A stretch of 60,424 nucleotides of DNA from Solirubrobacterales bacterium. GTDB taxonomy: Bacteria; Actinomycetota; Thermoleophilia; Solirubrobacterales; 70-9. The position numbers and the translations under genes are program-made. Below are positions 23,252 through 33,897 of the stretch, one piece after another. A model generated the notes under the pieces. That model worked only from the letters and a program-made list of their open reading frames with translations, was not told where the DNA came from and made no database searches. Location: assembly GCA_020438295.1 (NCBI GenBank), contig JAGQUV010000009.1, forward strand, positions 1 through 60,424. Reading direction: 5' to 3'. How positions within the stretch are numbered: the first letter of the stretch is position 1; the number at the start of each line of letters is the position of its first letter.

Positions 23252-25948
23252 TCAGGCGGGGGTGTGTGCGCCCGCGTCGGCGGCCCACGGGGTCATCGCC
23301 GCGGCGGCCTCGGCGCGGGTCACCGCGTTGGCGGCGGCAAGCCGTGCCACCGGTACCCGGAACGGAGAGCAGGAGACGTAGTCGAGGCCGATCTGGTTGA
23401 AGAATTCGATCGAGTCGGGGTCTCCCCCGTGCTCGCCGCAGACGCCGAGCTTGAGGTCCGGGCGTACCGCCCGGCCCCGGGCCACCGCCATCTCGATCAG
23501 CGCCCCGACCCCAGGAGCGTCGAGCGACTCGAACGGCGAGCGGTCGACGATCCTCTGGTCCAGGTAGACCGAGAGGATGTGGCCTTCGGCGTCGTCGCGC
23601 GACAGGCCGAGTGCCGACTGGGTCAGATCGTTGGTCCCGAACGAGAAGAAATCGGCCTGGGCGGCGATCAGGCCGGCGGCCATGCACGCGCGGGGCAGCT
23701 CGACCATCGTCCCGACCCGGAAGTCCTTGCCGACCTCCATGCCTTCCTCGTGGGCAACCGATACCACGCGGTCGCGGATGATCTCCAGCTCCCGCTCGTA
23801 GTTGACCAGCGGGATCATCACCTCGAGTTTCGGCCGCTCCGCCTTCGAGTCGGTCACCGCCCGGGCGGCGCGCATCATCGCCCGGACCTGCATTTCGTAG
23901 ATCTCGGGATAGAGGATGCCGAGTCGGCACCCCCTGGTCCCGAGCATCGGATTGACCTCGGACAGCCGTTCAACCCGCTCGATCATCCGCTCGGTCTCTT
24001 CGACCCGGTCGGGGTCTTCCCCCCGTACCCGCTCCAGCTCGGCTTCCAGCGAACGGCTCGGCGGCAGGAACTCGTGGAGCGGCGGGTCGAGCAGCCTGAC
24101 AGTAACCGGCAGGCCCTCCATTTCACGCAGGATCCCCTCGAAGTCGCCCTGCTGAAGCGGGAGCAGCGCCTCCAGTCGCCGGCGGCGATCCTGCTCCTCG
24201 GCCGAGACGATCACGGCCCGGACCTTGGGCAGCCGGTCGGCCGACATGAACATGTGCTCGGTCCGGCAGAGACCGACCCCCTCGGCCCCGAGCGACCGTG
24301 ACCGGGCCGCGTCGTCGGGGGTGTCGGCGTTTGCCCGGACCTCGAGATGGCGGATCTCGTCGGCCCACTCGAGCACGGTTTCGAAGTACTCGTCGATCAC
24401 CGCTTCGACCAGCGGGACGTCTTCGTTCGTGATCTCGCCGGTACTGCCGTCGATCGCGATCAGCTCGCCTTCGCGAATCACCGTATCGCCGACCCGCATC
24501 AGGCGCTTCTTCGCGTCGACCTCGACCTCCGCCGCGCCGCTGACGCAGGGCCGCCCCATCCCGCGGGCGACCAGCGCCGCGTGCGAGGCCTTGCCTCCTT
24601 CGCTGGTCAGGATCCCGCGTGCCGCGTTGAAACCGGCGACGTCGTCGGCCTCGGTGAACCGCCTGACCAGGATCACGTCGCGACCTTCGTGGGCGGCCTC
24701 GACCGCGGCTTCGGCACTGAACACCGCTTCGCCTTTCGCCGCCCCGGGCGAGGCCGCCACCCCCCGGGCCAGCGCGCCGAACGGGTGGTCCGGGTCAAAC
24801 GAGGGATGAAGCAGCTGGTCGAGCTTCGCGGCCTCGATCGTGGTCAGGGCCTGCGGCCGGCGCAGCAGGCCCTCCGACACCGCGTCCACGGCAAAACGAA
24901 CCGCGGCCCGGGCGGGCCGCTTGGCCGCACGGGTCTGAAGGATGTAGAGGCGGCCTTCCTCGATCGTGAACTCGACGTCCTGCATGTCGCCGAAGTGCGC
25001 CTCCAGCGTGGCGAGGATCCCCAGCAGGTCCCGGTGTACTTCCGGGAGCGGTTCGGCGAGCTGGTCCAGGTCGAGCGTGTTGCGCACCCCTGACACCACG
25101 TCCTCGCCCTGGGCGTCAAAAAGGAAATCGCCGGACGGTTTGGGGGCGCCGGTCATCTCGTCGCGGGAGAAGGCGACCCCCGACCCCGAATCCGAGCCGA
25201 GGTTCCCGAAGACCATCTGCTGGACGTTGACCGCCGTGCCCCAGTCGTCGGGGATGCCGTTGATCCGCCGGTACTCGACCGCCCGCGGTCCCTTCCAGGA
25301 GTCGAACACGGCCCTGATCGTCATCTCCAGCTGCTCGACCGGGTCCGACGGGAGCGGCGTCCCGGTCTGCTCCCGGTACAGCGCCTCGAACGCCTCGACC
25401 AGGCGCCGCAGCTCGGCGACTCCGAGCTCGTTGTCGAACTCGACCCCGGCCGAGCTCTTCACCGCGCCGAGTTCATTCTCGTAGAGCTCACCCGGTATGC
25501 CGGCCACAACGTTGCCGAACATCTGGGCGAACCTCCGCCGCGAGTCCCAGGCGAACCGCTCCGATCCCGACCTGCGGGCCAGTCCTCCGACGGTGCGATC
25601 GTTGATGCCCAGGTTGAGCACGGTGTCCAGCATGCCGGGCATCGATTCCCGGGCGCCGGACCGGGCCGAGATCAGCAGCGGGTCGTCCGGGTCGCCCAGT
25701 TTCCGTCCCGCCCGCTGCTCGAGCCGGGCGATCGCTTCGGGAACTTGCCGCTCCAGGCCGTCGGGTTCCCGACCGAGCCGCATCCAGGCCACGCAGGCCT
25801 CGGTCGTGATGGTGAAGCCCGGCGGCACCCGGTCTTCGCCGAGCACGCCGACCATCTCCGCCAGATTGGCCCCCTTGCCGCCGAGCAGCGCGACCATCCC
25901 GCGGTCGCCGTCGGCGAAGTCGTAGACGTACTTGACGGGGTCGGCCAT
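23252..25948 (-). CDS. ppdK: Pyruvate, phosphate dikinase
   Basis: PPDK interconverts pyruvate, ATP and phosphate with PEP, AMP and pyrophosphate. The 898-residue protein has the three expected domains. These are the N-terminal ATP-grasp (GGKGANLAEMVGVLG, PPGFTITTEAC), the central swivelling domain with the phospho-histidine motif TSEGGKASHAALVARGMG, and the C-terminal PEP barrel with GVCGEHGGDP. It lies between xerD and mutM without close spacing to either. A TAACCT hexamer seven bases before the ATG and the lack of a Shine-Dalgarno suggest its own leaderless promoter. Confidence 0.97.
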   Translation of the reverse strand: MADPVKYVYDFADGDRGMVALLGGKGANLAEMVGVLGEDRVPPGFTITTEACVAWMRLGREPDGLERQVPEAIARLEQRAGRKLGDPDDPLLISARSGARESMPGMLDTVLNLGINDRTVGGLARRSGSERFAWDSRRRFAQMFGNVVAGIPGELYENELGAVKSSAGVEFDNELGVAELRRLVEAFEALYREQTGTPLPSDPVEQLEMTIRAVFDSWKGPRAVEYRRINGIPDDWGTAVNVQQMVFGNLGSDSGSGVAFSRDEMTGAPKPSGDFLFDAQGEDVVSGVRNTLDLDQLAEPLPEVHRDLLGILATLEAHFGDMQDVEFTIEEGRLYILQTRAAKRPARAAVRFAVDAVSEGLLRRPQALTTIEAAKLDQLLHPSFDPDHPFGALARGVAASPGAAKGEAVFSAEAAVEAAHEGRDVILVRRFTEADDVAGFNAARGILTSEGGKASHAALVARGMGRPCVSGAAEVEVDAKKRLMRVGDTVIREGELIAIDGSTGEITNEDVPLVEAVIDEYFETVLEWADEIRHLEVRANADTPDDAARSRSLGAEGVGLCRTEHMFMSADRLPKVRAVIVSAEEQDRRRRLEALLPLQQGDFEGILREMEGLPVTVRLLDPPLHEFLPPSRSLEAELERVRGEDPDRVEETERMIERVERLSEVNPMLGTRGCRLGILYPEIYEMQVRAMMRAARAVTDSKAERPKLEVMIPLVNYERELEIIRDRVVSVAHEEGMEVGKDFRVGTMVELPRACMAAGLIAAQADFFSFGTNDLTQSALGLSRDDAEGHILSVYLDQRIVDRSPFESLDAPGVGALIEMAVARGRAVRPDLKLGVCGEHGGDPDSIEFFNQIGLDYVSCSPFRVPVARLAAANAVTRAEAAAAMTPWAADAGAHTPA

Positions 25949-25955
25949 CGGGCTC

Positions 25956-25961
25956 AGGTTA
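25956..25961 (-). promoter_or_regulatory. Predicted -10 element of ppdK
   Basis: TAACCT on the minus strand lies seven bases (GAGCCCG) before the ppdK ATG. No -35 consensus is seen at the usual distance. It adjoins the left arm (25967-25975) of a 9-base inverted repeat whose right arm (26051-26059) overlaps the xerD stop. Confidence 0.4.
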
Positions 25962-26055
25962 GCGGTCTGATCCGGGCCGCGTTCGGCCGGCCCCCGACCG
26001 GCGCGTCCCGGTTGGCGGCCGCGTTGCCGCGCGGCTCGCGGTCAGCCAGACCGGA

Positions 26056-27018
26056 TCAGGGCCGGCCCCCGGAAGTCGCCCTCGGGTGGGCGCTGAAGTA
26101 GACGTCCTTGAGCTGCTGGCCGGAGAGGTGGGTGTACATCTGGGTCGTGGCCACGTCGGCGTGGCCGAGCATCTCCTGGACCGCCCTCAGGTCGCAGCCG
26201 CCGGCCAGCAGGTGGGTGGCGAACGAGTGGCGCAGGGTGTGCGGGCTCATCCGGTCCGCGAGCCCGGCCGTCCTGGCGTGCGACTGGACGATCCTGTAGA
26301 GGCCTTGACGGGTCAGCGCCCGGCCGCGGAAGTTGAGGAACAGCGCCTTTTCGGACCGGCCCCCGACCAGCTCCGGCCTACCGGAGCGCAGGTATGCCTC
26401 GATCGCATAGATCGCGTGGCGCCCCAGCGGCACGATCCGTTCCTTGCCGCCCTTGCCCCTCGCCCGCAGCACTCCGGCATGGGTGTCGACGTCGGTCATC
26501 TCGAGCCCGGTCAGCTCCGAGGCACGCAGGCCACAGGCATACATCACCTCGAGGATGGCCCGGTCGCGCGTCGCCTGGGGAGAGGAGCCCTGTGGCGCTG
26601 CAAGGAGCTTCGAGACTTCGGCCTGGTTGAGGACCTTTGGCAGCTTCTTCGAACGGCGGGGCGTGGTCAGGCCCACCGTTGGGTCGTCGGTCAGCAGCTC
26701 CTCCCGCCGCAGGTGCTTGTAGAACGAGCGCAGCGCCGCCGTCTTGCGGTGGACCGTCGACGCGGCCAGGTTGCGCTCGCCGTCGGCCGACTTCAGGTCG
26801 GCCACGAACTCGGACATCTCGGCCGGGGTGACCTCGACCGGGTCGATCCCGTGCCGGCGGAGATAGGCGCCGTACTGGAGCAGGTCGGTCCGGTACGCGT
26901 TCAGCGTGTTTCGCGAGAGCCCTCGTTCGAGCTCGAGGTAGGCCAGGAACTCGAGCAGCAGGTGCTCGAAACGGGCGTTTGCGGCAGCGGGCCCTGCGGC
27001 GGAAGCGACGGGAGGCAT
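26056..27018 (-). CDS. xerD: Tyrosine recombinase XerD/XerC
   Basis: The 320-residue protein has an N-terminal SAM-like core-binding domain (FLAYLELERGLSRNTLNAY) and a catalytic domain. The catalytic residues are Arg in CGLRASELTGL, Lys in GKGGKERIVPL, His-x-x-Arg in SPHTLRHSFATHLL, His in LGHADVATTQMYTHL and the nucleophile Tyr in the same segment. This is a housekeeping chromosome-dimer resolvase rather than a phage integrase: length, conserved context and the absence of attachment repeats all support that. It lies upstream of ppdK with a shared 9-base inverted repeat in the spacer. Confidence 0.93.
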   Translation of the reverse strand: MPPVASAAGPAAANARFEHLLLEFLAYLELERGLSRNTLNAYRTDLLQYGAYLRRHGIDPVEVTPAEMSEFVADLKSADGERNLAASTVHRKTAALRSFYKHLRREELLTDDPTVGLTTPRRSKKLPKVLNQAEVSKLLAAPQGSSPQATRDRAILEVMYACGLRASELTGLEMTDVDTHAGVLRARGKGGKERIVPLGRHAIYAIEAYLRSGRPELVGGRSEKALFLNFRGRALTRQGLYRIVQSHARTAGLADRMSPHTLRHSFATHLLAGGCDLRAVQEMLGHADVATTQMYTHLSGQQLKDVYFSAHPRATSGGRP

Positions 27019-27075
27019 GACTGACCTTTCTCGCTGCCGGCCGCGCTCCCTTGCCGCGCAACGAATCCGGCAGAT

Positions 27076-28131
27076 TCAGGCCGGCGTCCGGCTGATCAGC
27101 TCCGCGAGCCGGCCCCCGGCGGCCAGCGGTCCGGCGAAAAACGGGGGGTCCTGGTCCAGGTCGCGACCCATCGAACGCCTGGGCAGGCCCGAGCGGGCGT
27201 AGCCGTCCAGGTCGACCGGCTCGAAAGTGACCCGGTGCCTGCCCGTCCCGAGCCGCGAGACGAGATCGCCGATCTCGTCCATGTCGATCCCTGCGGCCCG
27301 CTCCGGCAGCGGAAGCTCCACCCCGTCGAGCAGCAGCTCCAGCACGGCGCGGGAGTGATGGCTGAGCTTGCGGTGCCGGGGCCGGGGGTCGGCCGCCGAG
27401 AGCCTCGGCGCGAGAATCGCGGGTGCCCCCAGGGCGAGCGCCGCATGCAAGACGTCGAGTGCGACCATCCCCCCGTGGCCGTAGTCGGTGGCCGAGCCGA
27501 GTATGCCCGGCCCCGGCCCGGCGATCACGCCGTCGAGCCAGCCCGCGGTCGCCGCGTCGATCGCGCCGACCACGGTGATCGCCTCGGCCGAACCACCGTA
27601 GGCCGGCCCGGCGGTGATGTGGTCGGAGATCAGCCCGCGCTCGCACAGCTCGGCGACGTCCCGGGACAGTGAGCCCGGCAGCGCACCGCCGCCGGTCTGC
27701 ACGTAGCCGACCCGCGGCCGGTCCGTACCGTTCTGCCTTGCCCGTTCGGCGACCGCCCAGGCGACCGGGGCGAGGTGGCCGTGCAGGCCGATCGCCAGCA
27801 CCGGCGACCGCAGGCTCGGGGCGATGCCCGGCCGGCCGACCTCGCGCTCGATCGTCGCCACCGGGTGCTGGATCGGACTGTAGTTCAGCTTCATCACGTG
27901 TTCGCCCCCGCCGCCCTCCCCCGAGAGGCCCCTGGTCAGGTTCACGCAGACGACGTCGAAGCCGCCCGAGCCGAGACCGAGGTCGAGCGCTTCGGTGTTG
28001 ACGACGACCTCGTCGCCGACCTCACACGGCCCGGTCAGGCCCTCGTCGCACCAGGCCCGGCGCAGCTCGCCGTCGAGCTCGGTCTCGAGCGGGTCCACCG
28101 AGGTCACGGTGGCCCGCCTCAGCTTCAGCAC
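27076..28131 (-). CDS. DUF3866 family protein
   Basis: The 351-residue protein matches the DUF3866 family found mainly in actinobacteria and firmicutes: VMKLNYSPIQHPVATIE, VAIGLHGHLAPVAWA-like segment, RVGYVQTGGGALPGSLS, and GPGILGSATDYGHGGM. The glycine-rich motifs suggest a nucleotide- or phosphate-binding fold, but no activity is known. GTG at 28131 is the likely start, overlapping the M20 peptidase stop by seven bases, so the two are probably translated together. It sits in the pyrG-to-xerD interval. Confidence 0.85.
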   Translation of the reverse strand: MLKLRRATVTSVDPLETELDGELRRAWCDEGLTGPCEVGDEVVVNTEALDLGLGSGGFDVVCVNLTRGLSGEGGGGEHVMKLNYSPIQHPVATIEREVGRPGIAPSLRSPVLAIGLHGHLAPVAWAVAERARQNGTDRPRVGYVQTGGGALPGSLSRDVAELCERGLISDHITAGPAYGGSAEAITVVGAIDAATAGWLDGVIAGPGPGILGSATDYGHGGMVALDVLHAALALGAPAILAPRLSAADPRPRHRKLSHHSRAVLELLLDGVELPLPERAAGIDMDEIGDLVSRLGTGRHRVTFEPVDLDGYARSGLPRRSMGRDLDQDPPFFAGPLAAGGRLAELISRTPA

Positions 28132-29216
28132 CGGCCCGCCTCGCTGACGATCGCCTCGCAGATCTCGAGCATCTCGCCGAGGTTGGCCTGCGGGACGGAC
28201 TCGTCGGCCGTGTGGTTCTCGAAGGTCCCGTTCGCGAGCAGCAGGAAGTCGAGGCCTGCGGCGATGAACACGTTGGCATCGGAACCGCCGCCGGTAGGGA
28301 TCCGTATCGGCTCGTGCCCGCGCGACCGCAGGGCTGCCTCGGCGATCCGGAGCGAGTCGGCGCCATCCGGAATCCGGTAGCCGCGGAAGTGCTCGTAGGT
28401 GACGATCTCGACCTCGCACCCGGCCTCCGATGCCGCCCAGACCATCGAGTCGCTCATTGCCGCAATCACCGCGGTGACCCGCTCGGGATCGGTCGAACGG
28501 GCCTCGCCGGTAACCCGGCAGGCGCCCGGGACGACGTTGCCGGAACTGCCGCCTGCGATCGTGCCGATGTTGGCGGTGGTCCCGGAATCGAGCCGACCGA
28601 GTTCCAGCTCGGAGATCGCCGAGGCCGCCGCCGCGATCGCCGAGCGGCCCGTTTCCGGCTTCAGCCCGGCATGGGCCTCGACCCCGGTGAAATCGGCTTC
28701 GATCGCCATGTGGGTCGGCGCCGCGGTGATCACTTCGCCGATCGCGGTCGCGTGGTCGAGCACGTAGCCGACCCGCGACCTGAGCTGCGAAACGTCGAAC
28801 TGCGCGGCCCCTTTCAACCCCTGCTCCTCGGCCACCGTGAAAAGCAGCTCGATCCCGGCCTCGGCCGGGGACTCCGCGTGCCTGGCCGCCAGCTCGACCA
28901 GGACCGCGACCGCCGCCTTGTTGTCGGCGCCGAGGATCGTCTCCCCCCTGCTGCGGTAGATGCCGTCTTCCAGCACCACCTCGATCGGCCCGTCGTGGGG
29001 CACCGTGTCGAGATGGGCACAGAAGGCGACCCAGCGCTCGCCCGTGCCGGGAATCCGGGTCAGCAGGTTCCCGGCCCCGGCCCCGGCCGGAACGGCGGCG
29101 TCGTCTTCGGCGACCTCGAGCCCGAAGCTTTCGAGCTCCCGCCGGACATCGGCCGCGACCTCGCCCTCCTCCCCGGTCGGGCTGGCGATCTCGCAGAGCC
29201 GGGCGAATCGGCCCAC
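28125..29216 (-). CDS. M20-family metallopeptidase (peptidase T-like)
   Basis: The 363-residue protein has the di-zinc M20 signature: CAHLDTVPHDGP (His and Asp ligands), ILGADNKAAVAVLVEL (bridging Asp) and FTVAEEQGLKGA (general base Glu and ligand Glu). C-terminal glycine-rich PTGGGSDANVF follows. The lid domain between them is present (DFTGVEAHAGLKPETGRSAIA). It probably cleaves small peptides or acylated amino acids in the cytoplasm. The GTG start follows the pyrG stop by 41 bases; its end overlaps the DUF3866 gene. Confidence 0.9.
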   Translation of the reverse strand: MGRFARLCEIASPTGEEGEVAADVRRELESFGLEVAEDDAAVPAGAGAGNLLTRIPGTGERWVAFCAHLDTVPHDGPIEVVLEDGIYRSRGETILGADNKAAVAVLVELAARHAESPAEAGIELLFTVAEEQGLKGAAQFDVSQLRSRVGYVLDHATAIGEVITAAPTHMAIEADFTGVEAHAGLKPETGRSAIAAAASAISELELGRLDSGTTANIGTIAGGSSGNVVPGACRVTGEARSTDPERVTAVIAAMSDSMVWAASEAGCEVEIVTYEHFRGYRIPDGADSLRIAEAALRSRGHEPIRIPTGGGSDANVFIAAGLDFLLLANGTFENHTADESVPQANLGEMLEICEAIVSEAGRC

Positions 29217-29257
29217 GGTGTGCTCAGACGGTCTCTGGGCGGGCGCCGCGGTTCACT

Positions 29258-31704
<2,447 letters not shown>

Positions 31705-31755
31705 GATCAGGATCGCGACCAGGATCGCGAGCGGGAAACCGGCCCAGGTGACTGG

Positions 31756-32658
31756 TCAGCCCTGCTTCCCGGCCGACTGCCGGTCCGCCGACCGATCGAC
31801 CGGCTTCAGCAGTTCCGGAAGGACCCGGTCGGCGCCGTCCTTGACCCCGAAGCTGCCCTCGGCCCCGCCCAGCGCAAAGACCAGGCTGACCTTGCCGGCC
31901 GGCTGCTCGATGTTGTCGACGCTGTTTATCTCGTTCTCGGAATAGAACTCGATCGAAGACGGTTCGGTCGAGACCTGCTCGACCCCGACCAGCTTGGCCC
32001 GGGTCGAGTCGGCGCCCCTGATGATCGACTCGTCGAGCAGTTCGCTCTCGGCCTCTTCCTCGGACTCCAGCTCGCTCAGGTCGCCACGGAACAGGACCAG
32101 GCCGTCGAGGTTGCCGAACTGACCGCTGGTCTGCGACATCAGCTCGCTGCGGGTGGCCCGAAGGACCCGGCCGCCGTTTACCAGCTGACGCCCGACCACG
32201 ATCCCGTACTTCTGCAGCAACTCGTCGCGGTTGCCGCTCACCCGTTTCCCATCGCCGCCGAGGACCCGGCCGAGCCGGTCGACCGACGGCGGTTGGCGGA
32301 CCGCGCCCACGGCTACCAGTTTCGCCCCGGTCGGGACCAGTGCCGTCTCCACCGACTTGGTGATGCCCGAAGGCAATTCACCGAAGCTGACCAGCCCGAT
32401 CCGCTGGCCGGCCAGCCTCGAATCGATCAGCAACGGGTAGGCCCGGTTGCCGAAATCGTCGGACCACTCGAGCTGTTGGTTCAGGTCGTCGATCTCGTCC
32501 CGGGCGTTGTCCAGGTCGCTGGTCAGGCTCTGTTCGATGTCCTTCTTCGTCTCGGTGAGCAGGTCGCCGCCGAACTCCGAGCCGATCAGGATCCCGATCG
32601 CCAGGGCGAGGAAGACGGCGGCCAGGGAGGCCGCGTGGTAGCGGGCGCTGTATCCCAT
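31756..32658 (-). CDS. steB: SteB/MctB family protein (cell division, copper transporter-like)
   Basis: The 300-residue protein has an N-terminal transmembrane helix (AASLAAVFLALAIGILIGS), a coiled coil (LTSDLDNARDEIDDLNQQLEW) and an extracytoplasmic domain. It matches the MctB family (Rv1698), named for copper, whose corynebacterial member SteB works with SteA in the FtsEX-RipC cell separation pathway. Its position directly after steA (17-base gap) favours the division role. The gene stop is in frame with the following membrane enzyme gene. Confidence 0.88.
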   Translation of the reverse strand: MGYSARYHAASLAAVFLALAIGILIGSEFGGDLLTETKKDIEQSLTSDLDNARDEIDDLNQQLEWSDDFGNRAYPLLIDSRLAGQRIGLVSFGELPSGITKSVETALVPTGAKLVAVGAVRQPPSVDRLGRVLGGDGKRVSGNRDELLQKYGIVVGRQLVNGGRVLRATRSELMSQTSGQFGNLDGLVLFRGDLSELESEEEAESELLDESIIRGADSTRAKLVGVEQVSTEPSSIEFYSENEINSVDNIEQPAGKVSLVFALGGAEGSFGVKDGADRVLPELLKPVDRSADRQSAGKQG

Positions 32659-32675
32659 TTCGCAAGCCTATGGTC

Positions 32676-33881
32676 TCAGACGCCGAGCCAGATCTTGAGC
32701 TTCAGCCAGATCAGGTCGAACAGGTCGGCCAGGGCGGGCGAGCTGAGCACCACGATCACCGCCAGGACCAGGAACGCGCCGAGGAACAGCAGCAGCGGCC
32801 CGGTCGACAGGCCCGGGCTGTAAAGCCGGCTCACGCCCTTGGCATCGACCAGCACCTCGCCGATCCTCAGCCTGGTCAGGAAGGTAGACGACATCCCGGC
32901 CCGATCCTTGTCGAGGAACTCGATCAGGTTGAAGTGGGCGCCGACCGTGACCACCAGCGACGCCCCTTTCTCGTAGGCCATCAGCATCGCCACGTCCTGG
33001 CTGGTACCGACCGACGGCAGCACCGTGTGCTCGAGCCCGAGGTCGACCAGCCGTTGCCGGCCCGGTGCCTTTCCGCTGCTGTAAGCATGGACGATCAGCT
33101 CGGCCCCGGACTTGAGCGTTGCGTCGGTGGCCGAATCCATGTCGCCGAGGACCATGTCCGGCCGGTATCCGGCCTCCCGGATCGCGTCGGCCCCACCGTC
33201 CACGCCGACCAGGATCGGACGGACGTCGCGAATGTAGGCCCGCAGCGCCCGTAGGTCCCGTTTGTAGTCGGGGCCACGCACCACGATCAGCACGTGGCGG
33301 TCGCGGAAGTCGGTCGTCGTGTCCGGCAGCGGGATGTTGCCGCTCAAGAGCTCGCTCTCGTCGCGGACGTGGGTGACCGTGTTCTCCGCGAATTCGGCCA
33401 GCGCGAGATGGATCTCCTCCTGCTGCCGGGCGATCCGCCGATCGAGGTCGGGCTTGAGCTGCTCGATACCGGTCGCCAGCGGGATCCCGTCGCGCCTCAG
33501 CTCCGGGCCGGCCAGCTCGACCAGCTGGCCGTCTTCGACCAGCGCGAACAGGTCGACGTCGGGGAAATCGACCAGCCGGACGCCGGCCTCGACCAGGATC
33601 AACGGCCCGCGGTTCGGGTAGCGGTCGTCCGAGGAGGGCTCGTTGTTGAGCACCGCGCCCACCCCGCTGGCAGCCAGGTCCTCGGCCGCGATGCGGTCGA
33701 TGTTGCGATGACCGATCACCGCGATATCGCCCGGCCCGAGGCTCTTGACCAGGTCCTTGGTCTTGCGACCGGGCCGGATGCGGCCTTCGGTCCTGGGCAG
33801 GTCGCGGTCCACGGGCCTGCCCTCGACCGACCCCCGCCCGCGGTCGCGCCTTGAACGGAGCCGTTTGGCCAGGGTGCTCAC
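32676..33881 (-). CDS. steA: Cytokinetic ring protein SteA (TPPK-like domain)
   Basis: The 401-residue protein matches actinobacterial SteA (Rv1697): a conserved N-terminal region (GDIAVIGHRNIDRIAAEDLAA), a thiamine pyrophosphokinase-like core (ILVGVDGGADAIREAGYRPD, then VLGDMDSA) and one C-terminal transmembrane helix (LLLFLGAFLVLAVIVVLSS). SteA recruits SteB to the division site in Corynebacterium. Pyrophosphokinase activity has not been shown for the family. Two adjacent GTG codons (33884 and 33881) are possible starts, 13-16 bases after the recN stop; the choice does not affect the domains. Confidence 0.92.
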   Translation of the reverse strand: MSTLAKRLRSRRDRGRGSVEGRPVDRDLPRTEGRIRPGRKTKDLVKSLGPGDIAVIGHRNIDRIAAEDLAASGVGAVLNNEPSSDDRYPNRGPLILVEAGVRLVDFPDVDLFALVEDGQLVELAGPELRRDGIPLATGIEQLKPDLDRRIARQQEEIHLALAEFAENTVTHVRDESELLSGNIPLPDTTTDFRDRHVLIVVRGPDYKRDLRALRAYIRDVRPILVGVDGGADAIREAGYRPDMVLGDMDSATDATLKSGAELIVHAYSSGKAPGRQRLVDLGLEHTVLPSVGTSQDVAMLMAYEKGASLVVTVGAHFNLIEFLDKDRAGMSSTFLTRLRIGEVLVDAKGVSRLYSPGLSTGPLLLFLGAFLVLAVIVVLSSPALADLFDLIWLKLKIWLGV

Positions 33882-33897
33882 CACCTGAGCGTAATGC

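Noticed and set aside
26056-27018. Tyrosine recombinase as a sign of an integrated element
   Set aside because: Sequence and length fit housekeeping XerC/XerD, and no attachment repeats, phage genes or excisionase lie near it or the two tRNA genes.
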